DNA of 64,000 nucleotides from JAOUEA01 sp963719165 (GTDB lineage: Bacteria; Actinomycetota; UBA4738; HRBIN12). The stretch lies in the NCBI GenBank assembly GCA_963719165.1, contig CAVRAV010000001.1, positions 310,001 to 374,000 on the forward strand. Direction: 5' to 3'. How positions within the stretch are numbered: position 1 is the stretch's first letter; each line of letters begins with the position of its first letter. Below the pieces are notes generated by a model that ran no database searches, was not told the DNA's origin, and worked only from the letters and a program-made list of their open reading frames with translations. The translations under genes were made by a program, and so were the position numbers. Positions 44,486 through 57,448 of this stretch are shown here, in pieces.

Positions 44486-45138
44486 CCCACATGCGTAGCG
44501 ACATCAACGCGAACGACTACCTCGTCCCGGTGGTGGTAGAGCAGACGAGCCGAGGCGAGCGCTCGTTCGATATCTACTCCCGGCTGCTGAAGGAGCGCAT
44601 CGTGTTCCTCGGCACGCCCATCGACGACAACGTGGGCAACCTCATCATGGCCCAGCTGCTCCACCTGGAGTCCGAGGACCCGGACAAGGACATCAACCTC
44701 TACATCAACTCGCCCGGCGGTGTGATCACCTCGTTGTTCGCGATCTACGACACGATGCAGTTCATCAAGTGTGACGTGGCCACCACGGTGATGGGCCAGG
44801 CCGCGTCCGCGGCAGCCGTGCTCCTGCTGGCCGGGGCCGCCGGCAAGCGGTTCGCGCTGCCGAACTCACGCGTCCTGCTGCACCAGCCTCACGGCGGCGC
44901 CGAGGGCCAGGCCGTCGACATCGAGATCCAGGCGAAAGAGATCACGCGGTCGCGCCAGCTGCTCGAACAGCTCATCTCGCACCACACGGGCCAGAGCATC
45001 GAGAAGGTCTCGAAGGACACGGATCGCGACTTCATCCTCACGGCAGACGAGGCCAAGGCCTACGGCGTGGTGGACGAGATCATCACCAGTCGCGGGATCA
45101 CGCCGGAGCTTGCAGCCGCCGCCTCCGCGGGGGCGTAG
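44482..45138 (+). CDS. clpP: ClpP protease subunit, ClpP2-like
   Basis: 218 residues from ATG 44482, with an alternative start at ATG 44491. The catalytic Ser109 lies in MGQAASAAAVLL and His134 in LLHQPHGG; the Asp follows in the KDTDRDFILTADEAKAYG segment. ASAAAV rather than ASMGA and the KDTDRDFILTADEA region match actinobacterial ClpP2. Only one clpP is here, although many actinobacteria have clpP1-clpP2 in tandem at this place. With ClpX it degrades tagged and misfolded proteins. Confidence 0.95.
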   Translation: MTHMRSDINANDYLVPVVVEQTSRGERSFDIYSRLLKERIVFLGTPIDDNVGNLIMAQLLHLESEDPDKDINLYINSPGGVITSLFAIYDTMQFIKCDVATTVMGQAASAAAVLLLAGAAGKRFALPNSRVLLHQPHGGAEGQAVDIEIQAKEITRSRQLLEQLISHHTGQSIEKVSKDTDRDFILTADEAKAYGVVDEIITSRGITPELAAAASAGA

Positions 45139-45171
45139 TATCCGAGTCGACCCTAGAGAGAGGCCGGTGCG

Positions 45172-46442
<1,271 letters not shown>

Positions 46443-46546
46443 CCCGTATCGGGGACAACGACCATCCGCATGCGCCATGATGCAGCCTCGCGCCGTGGCC
46501 GAACGGCGTCGTCGACCAGACCGCGCAAGCACCCAGGAGGCACCTG

Positions 46547-47950
46547 ATGTCAAGCACTGACGGTGGCACCACCGACCCGAACCTGAGCCCCGAAGACGTC
46601 GAGCGGCTCCGAAGCGAGGTCGACGAGCTGCATCAGCAGGTCGACAAGCTCGAGAACCGGCCCGCGCGCCGTCACCGCACCCGCAAGGTCGTGGCGGTGA
46701 TCCTCGTCATCCTGACGGTCGTCTCGCTGGCGCTCGCGGTGCCCGGGACCTGGGTGCGGCGCACGACGGGGAACACGGACCGCTGGGTCGCCACCGTGGG
46801 ACCGCTCGCTCAGGACCCGGCGGTGCAGGAATACCTGGCCAGGACCATCTCGACCGAGGTGTTCATGGCGCTCGGAGTGCAGGAGAAACTGGCGACCGTG
46901 ATCCAGGACCGGGCGCCGCAACTCGCGTTCCTGGCGGCGCCCATCACCACGTCGGTGCAGGGATTCGTGCAGGACCAGGTGATGAAGCTCACCCAGACGG
47001 AGGCGTTCCAGACGCTCTGGGTGGAGGCGAATCGCTTCGCGCAGACCCAGATCCAGGCCATCCTGCGCGGGAAGGGCAGCGACATCATCAGCACCAGCAA
47101 CGGCCAGGTGGTCCTGAACCTTCTGCCGATCGTGAACGAGGCCCTGACGCAGATCTCGCAGGTGGCCTCCGACCTGGTCGGGCGCACGATCACGCTGCCC
47201 ACGATCACGAGCGGTGAGGTGCCCTCCGAGGCGATCGCGAAGATCGAGGCCGCCACGGGCGTCCAGCTCCCGTCCGACTTCGGGCAGATCGTGGTGCTGG
47301 AATCGGAGCAGCTCGCCGCCGCGCAGGACGGGTTCACCCTCGTCAACCGTCTCGTGTACGCGACCCTGATCGTGTTCGTCCTGTTCTTCATCGCCGCGAT
47401 GTGGGTCTCGGTGCGCCGACGCCGGACGCTGATCCAGATCCTGTCCGCCTCGGCGTTGGTGCTGGTCGTCCAGCGCAGGCTGTTCATCCACGAGGCATCC
47501 GACATCGTCGGCCGGGTCAAGCCGGAGAACCAGTCGGCCGCGCAAGCGGTCGTAGACGCGCTAAAGGGGAGCGCCATGCGCTATACCGGCTGGCTCTTGG
47601 CCCTGGCGTTGGTGACCCTGCTGATCGCCCTCGTCACCGGGCCGTACCCGTGGGCCGTGACGTTCCGCGGGTGGGTGCGCGACCTGTTCGGGGCCATCGT
47701 CGGAGCTGCCCGAGGCGCCGATCGCAGCGCGGCAGCCGGATGGGTGGCCGCCCACCGGGATCCGCTCCTGCTGGTCGGCGCCGCGCTCTTCGTGCTCCTG
47801 CTCCTCGTGCTGAACGTCGGCTGGCTCGGGTTCCTCCTCCTGGTCGCGATCGGCGCCGCGTACGGATTCGGGGTCTGGCGGGTCGCGAGCGCAGAGCGGG
47901 AGCCCGAGCCGGAACCCGAGGCGGAACCGCGCATCGACGTCGCACCCTGA
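46547..47950 (+). CDS. Conserved integral membrane protein with N-terminal coiled coil
   Basis: 467 residues. It begins with an acidic coiled coil (SPEDVERLRSEVDELHQQVDKL), a helix (~50-68), then an exported region of about 200 residues with NTDRWVATVGPLAQDPAVQEYLA and PAVQ-type repeats of the Asp/Gln-rich helices. Two more membrane blocks (~270-310, 350-375) and a pair of C-terminal helices (~405-450) follow, with a Glu/Pro tail. The TDRWV...V.PLA.DP wording recurs in actinobacterial membrane proteins of unknown role. AGGAGG precedes ATG 46547. Location between clpX and valS gives no clue. Confidence 0.7.
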   Translation: MSSTDGGTTDPNLSPEDVERLRSEVDELHQQVDKLENRPARRHRTRKVVAVILVILTVVSLALAVPGTWVRRTTGNTDRWVATVGPLAQDPAVQEYLARTISTEVFMALGVQEKLATVIQDRAPQLAFLAAPITTSVQGFVQDQVMKLTQTEAFQTLWVEANRFAQTQIQAILRGKGSDIISTSNGQVVLNLLPIVNEALTQISQVASDLVGRTITLPTITSGEVPSEAIAKIEAATGVQLPSDFGQIVVLESEQLAAAQDGFTLVNRLVYATLIVFVLFFIAAMWVSVRRRRTLIQILSASALVLVVQRRLFIHEASDIVGRVKPENQSAAQAVVDALKGSAMRYTGWLLALALVTLLIALVTGPYPWAVTFRGWVRDLFGAIVGAARGADRSAAAGWVAAHRDPLLLVGAALFVLLLLVLNVGWLGFLLLVAIGAAYGFGVWRVASAEREPEPEPEAEPRIDVAP

Positions 47951-48010
47951 ACGTCTCGCCGCAGAGCGGCCCGATCCATCGCTGCTGACGCGTTTCGTAG
48001 ACTCGGCGCC

Positions 48011-50665
<2,655 letters not shown>

Positions 50666-50667
50666 AC

Positions 50668-51975
50668 GTGCGCTACGCGGAGGCGCTCGCCGAGCTGGAC
50701 GGACGTCGCGAGACGCGCATGATCCCCGACCTCTCGCGGATCCTGCGGCTCGCCACGCTGCTCGACGACCCGCAGCTGGCCTATCCGACGATCCACGTCA
50801 CGGGAACGAACGGCAAGGGCACCGCCGCCGCCGTGGCCGCCGGACTCGCGTGTGCACACGGCATCAGCACGGGGCTGTACACCTCGCCGCACCTGCTGGG
50901 CGTGACCGAGCGCTTCGGCGTGTGCGGGGTGGACATGACGCCCGATGAGTTCGGCGAGGAGTACGAGCACCTCCTCCCGTTCCTGCTGCTTATCGACGAC
51001 GAGGCCGACGAGCGCGTCACGTACTTCGAGGCCCTCACCGCGCTCGCATACCTGTGGTTCGCGGATAAGCCGGTGGGCCTCGGGGTGTTCGAGGTGGGGA
51101 TGGGCGGGACCTGGGACGCCACGAACCTCGTAGCGGGGGACGTCGCCGTCATCACCCCCGTCGCCCTGGACCACCCGGAGCTCGGATCGACGCTCACGCA
51201 GGTCGCCGGCGAGAAGGCCGGCATCATCAAGGAGGGCAAGATCGCCGTGGCCCGCGAGCAGGACGACGAGGCGCTCGCCGTCATCGAGCAACGATGCGCG
51301 GCGATGGGCGCGGACCTCATGCTCGAGTTCCGCGACTGGGAAGTCGAGGAGCGGCTCAACGCCGTGGGCGGACAGTCGTTGCGGATCCGGGGTCTGTTCG
51401 GGACCTACGACGATCTGTTCCTGCCGCTGTTCGGCGAGCACGCGGCGCGCAACGCGGGGGCGGCGATCGTGGCGTACGAGGCGCTCGTCGGGGAGCGCGC
51501 CAACGAGGCGAGGGTTCGGGAGGGGTTGAGGGCGGTGGCGTGGCCCGGCCGCATGGAGGTGATCACTCGCCGGCCCACCGTGTTGCTGGACGGCGCACAC
51601 AACCCCGCGGCGGCGGAGGCCCTCGCCCTGGCACTGCGCGAATCCTTCCTTTGGGAGCGCCTGCACCTGGTGATCTCGGTGAGTGCGAACAAGGATCTTG
51701 GCGGCATCGTGCGAGAGCTCGCCCCCCTCGCGGACCGGGTCTACGCTACGCGCAACGCCAGCGAGCGCAGCGGCGATGCCGTGCGGATCGCCCAGGTATT
51801 CGCCGCCGAGGGGGTGGCGGTCGAGACCTACGACGACGTCGCGACGGCGCTCGGCGCAGCCCGCGAGGCCGCCGACCCCTCGGACCTCATCCTTGTGACG
51901 GGCTCTCTGTACACTGTCGCGGACGCCCGCCGGGCGCTCGGCTCAGGCGTCGGACGCGCCTCAGGAGATACGTGA
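50668..51975 (+). CDS. folC: Folylpolyglutamate synthase / dihydrofolate synthase
   Basis: 435 residues from GTG 50668. The ATP-binding loop is HVTGTNGKGTAAA, with LYTSPHLLGVTERF, VGMGGTWDATNLV, VALDHPELG...EKAGIIK and LLDGAHNPAAAEAL, all Mur-ligase-type FolC motifs. It adds glutamate to (dihydro)folates, keeping them in the cell. This fits the tetrahydrofolate used by the corrinoid locus only in a general way. The valS-folC-ndk order with 1-2 base gaps indicates one operon. Confidence 0.95.
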   Translation: MRYAEALAELDGRRETRMIPDLSRILRLATLLDDPQLAYPTIHVTGTNGKGTAAAVAAGLACAHGISTGLYTSPHLLGVTERFGVCGVDMTPDEFGEEYEHLLPFLLLIDDEADERVTYFEALTALAYLWFADKPVGLGVFEVGMGGTWDATNLVAGDVAVITPVALDHPELGSTLTQVAGEKAGIIKEGKIAVAREQDDEALAVIEQRCAAMGADLMLEFRDWEVEERLNAVGGQSLRIRGLFGTYDDLFLPLFGEHAARNAGAAIVAYEALVGERANEARVREGLRAVAWPGRMEVITRRPTVLLDGAHNPAAAEALALALRESFLWERLHLVISVSANKDLGGIVRELAPLADRVYATRNASERSGDAVRIAQVFAAEGVAVETYDDVATALGAAREAADPSDLILVTGSLYTVADARRALGSGVGRASGDT

Positions 51976-51976
51976 G

Positions 51977-52381
51977 ATGGCCACCGAATCCACCCTGCTC
52001 ATCGTGAAGCCCGACGGGGTGCGGCGGGGTCTCGTCGGGGAGGTCCTGCGGCGCATCGAGGCCAAGGGCCTCGCCCTCGAGGAGCTGAGGCTGCTCACGA
52101 TCCCTCGTGCTACTGCCGAGGAGCACTACGGCGAGCACCGGGACAAACCGTTCTTCGGTGAGCTCGTGAACTTCATCACGGGCGGCCCGGTCGTGGTGGG
52201 GCGCATCGGCGGCGAGGACGCCATCGCGTGCTGGCGCAACCTCATGGGGCCGACGAACCCGGTGGACGCGCCGCCCGGTTCCATCCGCGGGGACTTCGCG
52301 ACGCAGATCGGCGAGAACATCGTGCACGGATCCGACTCGCCCGAGTCGGCCGCGCGCGAGCTCAAGCTGTTCTTCGCCTAG
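51977..52381 (+). CDS. ndk: Nucleoside diphosphate kinase
   Basis: 134 residues, the standard length. N-terminal ESTLLIVKPDGVRRGLVGEVL and the catalytic His117 in NIVHGSDS, followed by the Ser-Asp-Ser-x-Glu-Ser stretch. It transfers the gamma phosphate from ATP to other NDPs through phospho-His. AGGAG lies before ATG 51977, next to the folC stop. Confidence 0.97.
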   Translation: MATESTLLIVKPDGVRRGLVGEVLRRIEAKGLALEELRLLTIPRATAEEHYGEHRDKPFFGELVNFITGGPVVVGRIGGEDAIACWRNLMGPTNPVDAPPGSIRGDFATQIGENIVHGSDSPESAARELKLFFA

Positions 52382-52397
52382 GTCGGGCGCGCGGCGG

Positions 52398-54038
52398 ATG
52401 CCTGGGCTGAGCGCGGCGTTCGAGCGGATCGGCTCGGCGCTCGAGCACCACCTGCCGGTCTCGCACGCCGGGGGCATCGCGCTCGCCGTCACCGACCGCG
52501 AGGAGATCTTGGGCGTGGCGGTGCGCGGGTTCGCGGACGCCGCGGCCGGTCTGGCCGTCAAGCCGGAGACCCGGTTCCAGATCGGCTCCATCTCGAAGTC
52601 GTTCGCCGCCGCGGTCGCCATGCAGGAGGCGGAGGAGGGCCGGCTGGACCTGCACGCGAGCGTGAACGAGCTGCTCCCGTGGCTCGAGCTCCCGGAGCCG
52701 TTCGGGCCGATCACCACGCACCACCTCCTCACGCATTCCGCGGGCCTGATCACGGGCACGGAGGACGCGCCCACCGTGTGGGGAGCGGTGGCGAACCTGC
52801 GCCGGATCCAACCGAGCTTCCCTCCGGGGGAGCGGTTCTGGTACTCCAACGACGGCTACAAGCTCGTGGGACTCGTGCTGGAACACGTCACGGGTTTGGC
52901 CATCCAGGACCTCCTGCGCGCGCGGATCCTGGCGCCGCTGCAGATGGCCTCGTCTCAGGCCGTCATCGTGGACGAGACGCGGTCGAACCTCGCCACCGGC
53001 TACCAACCCCTGTATTCGGATCGGCCGCCCCAGCTGACCCACGCGCTCGTGCCTGCCACGTGGATCGAGTCCAACACGGCCGACGGCAGCATCGTGTCCG
53101 ACGTCGTCGACATGAGCGCGTACGCGCGGTTCCTCCTGAACGCCGGCGACGGACCGAACGGCCGTGTCCTGTCCGAGGCGGGGTTCGCCGAGCTCACGGC
53201 CCGCCGGATCGCGGAACCGGACGACCCATACGCCGACTACGCCTACGGCCTCAGCGTCGAGAAGCCTGGGGCACCGAACCGGCTCGTCGGGCATACCGGA
53301 GGGATGGTGGGATACACGGCCCATCTGCTGACGCTGCCCGACGAGGGGCTGGGCTGCGTGGTGCTGCAGAACGGATTCGGGAACCTGCGCGCGGTGGTGG
53401 AATACGGGCTGGCCGCCGTTGGTGCGTCCCTGGCGGGAGCGGCCCCGCCCTCCGTTCCCATCCCGCGCGATCCGCAGAGCCACCCCGGGGCCTCGGGCTT
53501 CGTGGGGACCTACACCGGCGAGCGCCGGGCGTTCGAGGTCGTGCGGGAGGGTGAGGACCGGCTGCGCCTCAAGATCGGGCCGCTCGGGGTGCTGTTGGAG
53601 CAAGATCCGCTCTCGCGGCCCGGCGACACCTTCCTCGTCCCGCACCCGTCGCTTGACCGCTTCGCGCTCGCGTTCGGTCGCGATGCTCGGGGCGAGGTGG
53701 TCGAGGCCTTCCACGGCGACGAGTGGTTCCGGGGCGAGCGCTGGACCGAGGGCGAGCCCCCCGCGCCACCCGGCGACGTGGCAGCCTACCTGGGACGCTA
53801 CCGGAGCAACGATCCCTGGGCACCTGTGCTGCAGGTGACCCTGCGAAAGAGCGCCCTGCACCTCGCGTGGCCGTCCGACCCCGACGAGGGAGGGGACCTC
53901 GTCCCTCAGGCCGACGGATCGTACGCGGTGGGGGAGTCGTGGACGCCGCGGCGGCTCCGGTTCGAGGAGCACGTCGGCGGGAAGGCCGCCGTCGCCGTGT
54001 ACAACGGCGGGCGCTGGTATCGTTCGTTCGAAGACTAG
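52398..54038 (+). CDS. Serine beta-lactamase-fold hydrolase with C-terminal beta domain
   Basis: 546 residues. The N-terminal ~330 carry class C beta-lactamase/esterase motifs: SISK with Ser64 and Lys67, YSND (Tyr-x-Asn), and the third box replaced by HTGG (VGHTGGMVGY). The C-terminal ~200 residues hold two similar beta-rich segments (FVGTYTGERRAFEV and YLGRYRSNDPWAPV), like the lipocalin-type tails of peptidase relatives. No signal peptide is visible, so a cytoplasmic esterase or peptidase is more likely than an antibiotic-resistance enzyme. Start ATG 52398; it is convergent with fabF. Confidence 0.87.
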   Translation: MPGLSAAFERIGSALEHHLPVSHAGGIALAVTDREEILGVAVRGFADAAAGLAVKPETRFQIGSISKSFAAAVAMQEAEEGRLDLHASVNELLPWLELPEPFGPITTHHLLTHSAGLITGTEDAPTVWGAVANLRRIQPSFPPGERFWYSNDGYKLVGLVLEHVTGLAIQDLLRARILAPLQMASSQAVIVDETRSNLATGYQPLYSDRPPQLTHALVPATWIESNTADGSIVSDVVDMSAYARFLLNAGDGPNGRVLSEAGFAELTARRIAEPDDPYADYAYGLSVEKPGAPNRLVGHTGGMVGYTAHLLTLPDEGLGCVVLQNGFGNLRAVVEYGLAAVGASLAGAAPPSVPIPRDPQSHPGASGFVGTYTGERRAFEVVREGEDRLRLKIGPLGVLLEQDPLSRPGDTFLVPHPSLDRFALAFGRDARGEVVEAFHGDEWFRGERWTEGEPPAPPGDVAAYLGRYRSNDPWAPVLQVTLRKSALHLAWPSDPDEGGDLVPQADGSYAVGESWTPRRLRFEEHVGGKAAVAVYNGGRWYRSFED

Positions 54039-54063
54039 TCTGGTACGGACTAGCGACCGGGGC

Positions 54064-55314
54064 TCAGGCCGTGGCGGGTGCCGGGAACGCGCGGAACGCC
54101 ACGCATGCGTTCTGGCCGCCGAAGCCGAACGAGTTCGACAGCGCCAACGTGACCTCCATCGAACGGGCCTCGTTCGGCGTGACGTCGAGATCGCAGTCGC
54201 GATCGGGTGTGGCGTAGTGGATCGTGGGCGGCACCAGTCCGTGCGCGATCGCCAGCGCGGATGCCGCCCCCTCCACCGCACCCGCGGCCCCGAGCATGTG
54301 GCCGGTCATGGACTTGGTGGAGGACACGGCCAGCGTGGACGCGTACTCCCCCATGACGGTCTTGATGGCCGCGGTTTCCGCAGCGTCATTCAGGGGCGTC
54401 GAGGTGCCGTGTGCGTTCACGTAGGAGACGGCCGACGGCTCCTCGCCGGCGTCCTGGAGCGCCCAGCGCATGGCCAGGGCGGCGCCCGAACCCTTGGGGT
54501 CGGGCGCGGTGATGTGATGGGCGTCGTCTGACGCTCCGTACCCGGCGACCTCGGCGTACACGCGGGCTCCGCGCGCGGCCGCGTGCTCCTCGGACTCGAG
54601 GATCAGTGCGCACCCGCCCTCGCCCAGCACGAACCCGTTCCGGTCGGCATCGAAAGGGCGGGAGGCGGTCTCGGGGTCGGGGTTCTTGGTGAGGGCGGTC
54701 ATCTGGGCGAAGGCTGCCACGGTGAGTGGGACGGTGGCGGCCTCGGCCCCGCCCACCACGCATAGATCGAGGTAGCCGTCGCGGATCAGGCGCATCCCCT
54801 CCCCGATGGCGTGGTTGGACGAGGCGCACGCCGACACGGTGCAGTAGTTGGGGCCCGTGAGCCCGAAGTTCATGGCGATGTGCCCAGCGCCCGCGTTGGC
54901 CATCAGCATGGGCACCATGAACGGGGACACGCGCCCGGGGCCCTTCTCGCGAAGCACGTCGTGCTGGTTCAGGAGCGTCTGCACGCCTCCGATGCCCGTG
55001 GCGTAGATCGAGCCGCCGCGCTCGGAAACGACGTCCGGGTCGCCGGCGTCGGCCCACGCGAGCTTCGCAGAGGCGATGGCGTACTGCGCGAAGGGGTCGG
55101 TGCGACGGGCCTCCTTCGCCTCCAGGTGATCAGTGGGGACGAAGTCGCGGACCTCGGCCGCGACGCTGACGGACAGATCCGCGTGGTCGAACGCGCTGAT
55201 CTCCACCACGCCGTTGCGGCCGGTCCGCAGTCCCTCCCAGAACGCGTCGACGCCGATCCCGACGGGCGTCACCGGTCCGATGCCGGTGATGAGGACCTTG
55301 CGGCGATCGCTCAC
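54064..55314 (-). CDS. fabF: Beta-ketoacyl-ACP synthase II
   Basis: 416 residues. The Cys-His-His catalytic set is in place: Cys in TVSACASSNHAIGEG, His in VNAHGTSTPLND, and His in KSMTGHMLGAAGAVEG. It elongates acyl chains by condensation with malonyl-ACP. It is the last gene of the leftward fabD-fabH-fabG-acpP-fabF cluster; its start is 27 bases after the acpP stop. Confidence 0.95.
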   Translation of the reverse strand: MSDRRKVLITGIGPVTPVGIGVDAFWEGLRTGRNGVVEISAFDHADLSVSVAAEVRDFVPTDHLEAKEARRTDPFAQYAIASAKLAWADAGDPDVVSERGGSIYATGIGGVQTLLNQHDVLREKGPGRVSPFMVPMLMANAGAGHIAMNFGLTGPNYCTVSACASSNHAIGEGMRLIRDGYLDLCVVGGAEAATVPLTVAAFAQMTALTKNPDPETASRPFDADRNGFVLGEGGCALILESEEHAAARGARVYAEVAGYGASDDAHHITAPDPKGSGAALAMRWALQDAGEEPSAVSYVNAHGTSTPLNDAAETAAIKTVMGEYASTLAVSSTKSMTGHMLGAAGAVEGAASALAIAHGLVPPTIHYATPDRDCDLDVTPNEARSMEVTLALSNSFGFGGQNACVAFRAFPAPATA

Positions 55315-55341
55315 GTGTTCCTCCGGGGTCGATGACCGGGC

Positions 55342-55590
55342 TCAGGCCCCGATCTTGCCGGCGACGAGGTCCACGGCTTGACCGACGGTCTTGACGGACT
55401 CCATCTCTTCCTCAGGGATCTCGATGCTCCACTCTTCCTCGAGGGCGAGCACGGCCTCAACGAGGTCGAGCGAGTCGGCGTTGAGGTCTTCGGCGAACCG
55501 CGCGTCGGGCACGACCTGAGCCTCGTCCACCGCGAGCTGCTCGGCCAATACCTTGCGTACGCGCGTCTCGATGTCCGAGCGATCCGTCAT
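55342..55590 (-). CDS. acpP: Acyl carrier protein
   Basis: 82 residues from ATG 55590, with AGGAGGAA upstream. The phosphopantetheine Ser is in FAEDLNADSLDLVEAVLALEE; the acidic helix IEIPEEEMESVKTVGQAVDLV follows. It carries growing acyl chains in the type II pathway encoded around it. Confidence 0.96.
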   Translation of the reverse strand: MTDRSDIETRVRKVLAEQLAVDEAQVVPDARFAEDLNADSLDLVEAVLALEEEWSIEIPEEEMESVKTVGQAVDLVAGKIGA

Positions 55591-55652
55591 CTGGTTTCCT
55601 CCTGTTGGTCCCTCCGGTCCGCCACAGGCTAGTGGGCGGAGCGCCTTCCCGA

Positions 55653-56393
55653 CTAGGCCGTCAAGCCTCCATCCACGGGGACGACGGCCCCGTTCACGTA
55701 GGACGCCTCGTGCGACATCAAGAAGCGAACGACCGAGGCCACTTCCGGCAGCGTCGCGGTTCGCCCTGCAGGCGTCTGGTCCAGGTAGTAGGCGCGGGCG
55801 CGGTCGTCGAGATGCGAGGTCATGTCCGTGTCCACGAGCCCCGGACACACCGCGTTCACGGTGATCCCCTTCGCGCCGACTTCGCGCGCGAGCGATTTCG
55901 TAAGCCCGACGAGCGCGGTCTTGGATGCGGCGTAGACCGTCTGGCCCGCGTTGCCGCGCAACGCCACGGCGCTCGAGAGGTTCACGATGCGGCCCCACTT
56001 CTCCCGGAGCATGCCGCGCATCCCCGCGCGGCAGCACAGGAACGCCCCCTTGACGTTCGTCTCCATCACCCGGTCGTAGGTGTCCATGGGGTACTTCAGG
56101 AGCAGGCCGTCCTGGCTGAGTCCGGCGTTGTTCACCAGCCCGGTGACGTTGCCGCCCGTCTCCTCGCCCACGCGGCGGAACGCCTCGGCGACCCCGTTCT
56201 CGTCGGTGGCGTCAAGGTAGACGGTGAGGCCCGGTGTCCCCGCGGCCTCCAGCGCATCGAGAACCTCCTTCGCGGCCGCCTCGTCGGTTCGGTAGCCAAC
56301 GGCGACGGTCCACCCGCCCTCGGCGAGCGCGACCGCGCACGCGCGCCCGATCCCCCTGGAGCCCCCCGTGACCACGGCGACCTTGGCGCTCAC
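55653..56393 (-). CDS. fabG: 3-oxoacyl-ACP reductase
   Basis: 246 residues from GTG 56393, overlapping the fabH stop by four bases. Short-chain dehydrogenase motifs: VVTGGSRGIGRA for NADPH, NNAGLSQDG, and the catalytic Ser-Tyr-Lys in NLSSAVALRGNAGQTVYAASK. The C-terminal SYVNGAVVPVDGG is typical for FabG. It reduces beta-ketoacyl-ACP. A Ser-Tyr-Lys triad and the fab context make a different SDR role unlikely. Confidence 0.93.
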   Translation of the reverse strand: MSAKVAVVTGGSRGIGRACAVALAEGGWTVAVGYRTDEAAAKEVLDALEAAGTPGLTVYLDATDENGVAEAFRRVGEETGGNVTGLVNNAGLSQDGLLLKYPMDTYDRVMETNVKGAFLCCRAGMRGMLREKWGRIVNLSSAVALRGNAGQTVYAASKTALVGLTKSLAREVGAKGITVNAVCPGLVDTDMTSHLDDRARAYYLDQTPAGRTATLPEVASVVRFLMSHEASYVNGAVVPVDGGLTA

Positions 56394-57391
56394 GCCGCCG
56401 GCTCCGCCATGGTCCACCGCAGGAGCGTCGCGCCCCACGTGAGCCCGGCTCCGAACGAGGCGAACAGCACCCGGTCGCCTTGATGGATCCGTCCGTCGGC
56501 CCAGGCGCGGTCGAGCGCGACGGGGATCGAGGCGGCCGACGTGTTCCCCACCTCGGCGACGTCAACGATCGCCTTCGCCGGGTCGATGCCGAGGCGATCC
56601 ACGACCGCCCCCATGATGCGGGCGTTGGCCTGATGCGGGATGAGCACGTCGACGTCGTCCACGGAGAGGCCGGATTTCTCCAGCAGCTCCCGGCACGCGG
56701 CGGCCATCTCCGTAACGGCCCGTTTGAACACCTCGCGGCCGTTGGGCATGCGCACCGTGTGATCGTTCGCCTCGACGGTGGCGGCCGAGGCCGGCGTGCG
56801 CACGCCTCCCGCGGGCATCCACAAGATCTCGGCCGCGCCGCCGTCGGCGCCCAGCACCGCCCCCTCGAAGCCCGGCGCCTCGGAGGCTTGCACCACCACG
56901 GCGCCCGCGCCGTCGCCGAACAGCACGCACGTGCCGCGATCCGTGTAGTCCAGGATGCGGCTGAAGATCTCGGCCCCGATCACCACGATGGTGTCGGCCA
57001 TCCCGCTCGTGATGAAGGCGTTCGCCGCGGACAGGCCGTAGGAGAAGCCCGCACACGCCGCGTTCAGGTCGAAGGAGGGACACCGGACGCCGAGCTTGTC
57101 CTGCAACCACACGGCGGTGGCGGGGAAGATCGTGTCACCGGTGATGGTGGCGACCACGATCATGTCGATCTGATGCGCCTCGATCCCGGCGGCGGCCATC
57201 GCTGCGTGCGTGGCCTCCAGCGCCAGGTCCGACGTCACGACCCCGTCCTCGGCGAAATGGCGCGCCTCGATCCCGGTGCGATCTCGGATCCAGGCGTCGT
57301 TCGTGTCCACCAGGGACTCGAACCACTGATTGGGGACGAGGCGGGGGGGAAGGTAGGACCCCACCCCGGTGATGGTGGCGTAACGGGTCAC
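56390..57391 (-). CDS. fabH: Beta-ketoacyl-ACP synthase III
   Basis: 333 residues from GTG 57391. Thiolase-fold KAS III with the Cys-His-Asn triad: Cys in LNAACAGFSYGL, His in LIPHQANARI, Asn in EVGNTSAAS. It starts fatty-acid synthesis by condensing acyl-CoA with malonyl-ACP. The gene overlaps fabG; 57 bases separate it from fabD. Confidence 0.95.
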   Translation of the reverse strand: MTRYATITGVGSYLPPRLVPNQWFESLVDTNDAWIRDRTGIEARHFAEDGVVTSDLALEATHAAMAAAGIEAHQIDMIVVATITGDTIFPATAVWLQDKLGVRCPSFDLNAACAGFSYGLSAANAFITSGMADTIVVIGAEIFSRILDYTDRGTCVLFGDGAGAVVVQASEAPGFEGAVLGADGGAAEILWMPAGGVRTPASAATVEANDHTVRMPNGREVFKRAVTEMAAACRELLEKSGLSVDDVDVLIPHQANARIMGAVVDRLGIDPAKAIVDVAEVGNTSAASIPVALDRAWADGRIHQGDRVLFASFGAGLTWGATLLRWTMAEPAA

Positions 57392-57448
57392 CGCGCGAGG
57401 ATATCGGACCCTGACCCCACCCGCGACCTCCCGGCCCGCGTGCCCCGT

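Noticed and set aside
52398..54038. Antibiotic-resistance beta-lactamase
   Set aside because: No export signal, KTG replaced by HTGG, and a long C-terminal beta domain fit esterase/peptidase relatives better.
52362..54281. A 639-codon open frame antisense to the serine hydrolase
   Set aside because: Same cause: composition-driven openness, no recognisable motif, and it spans two convergent real genes.
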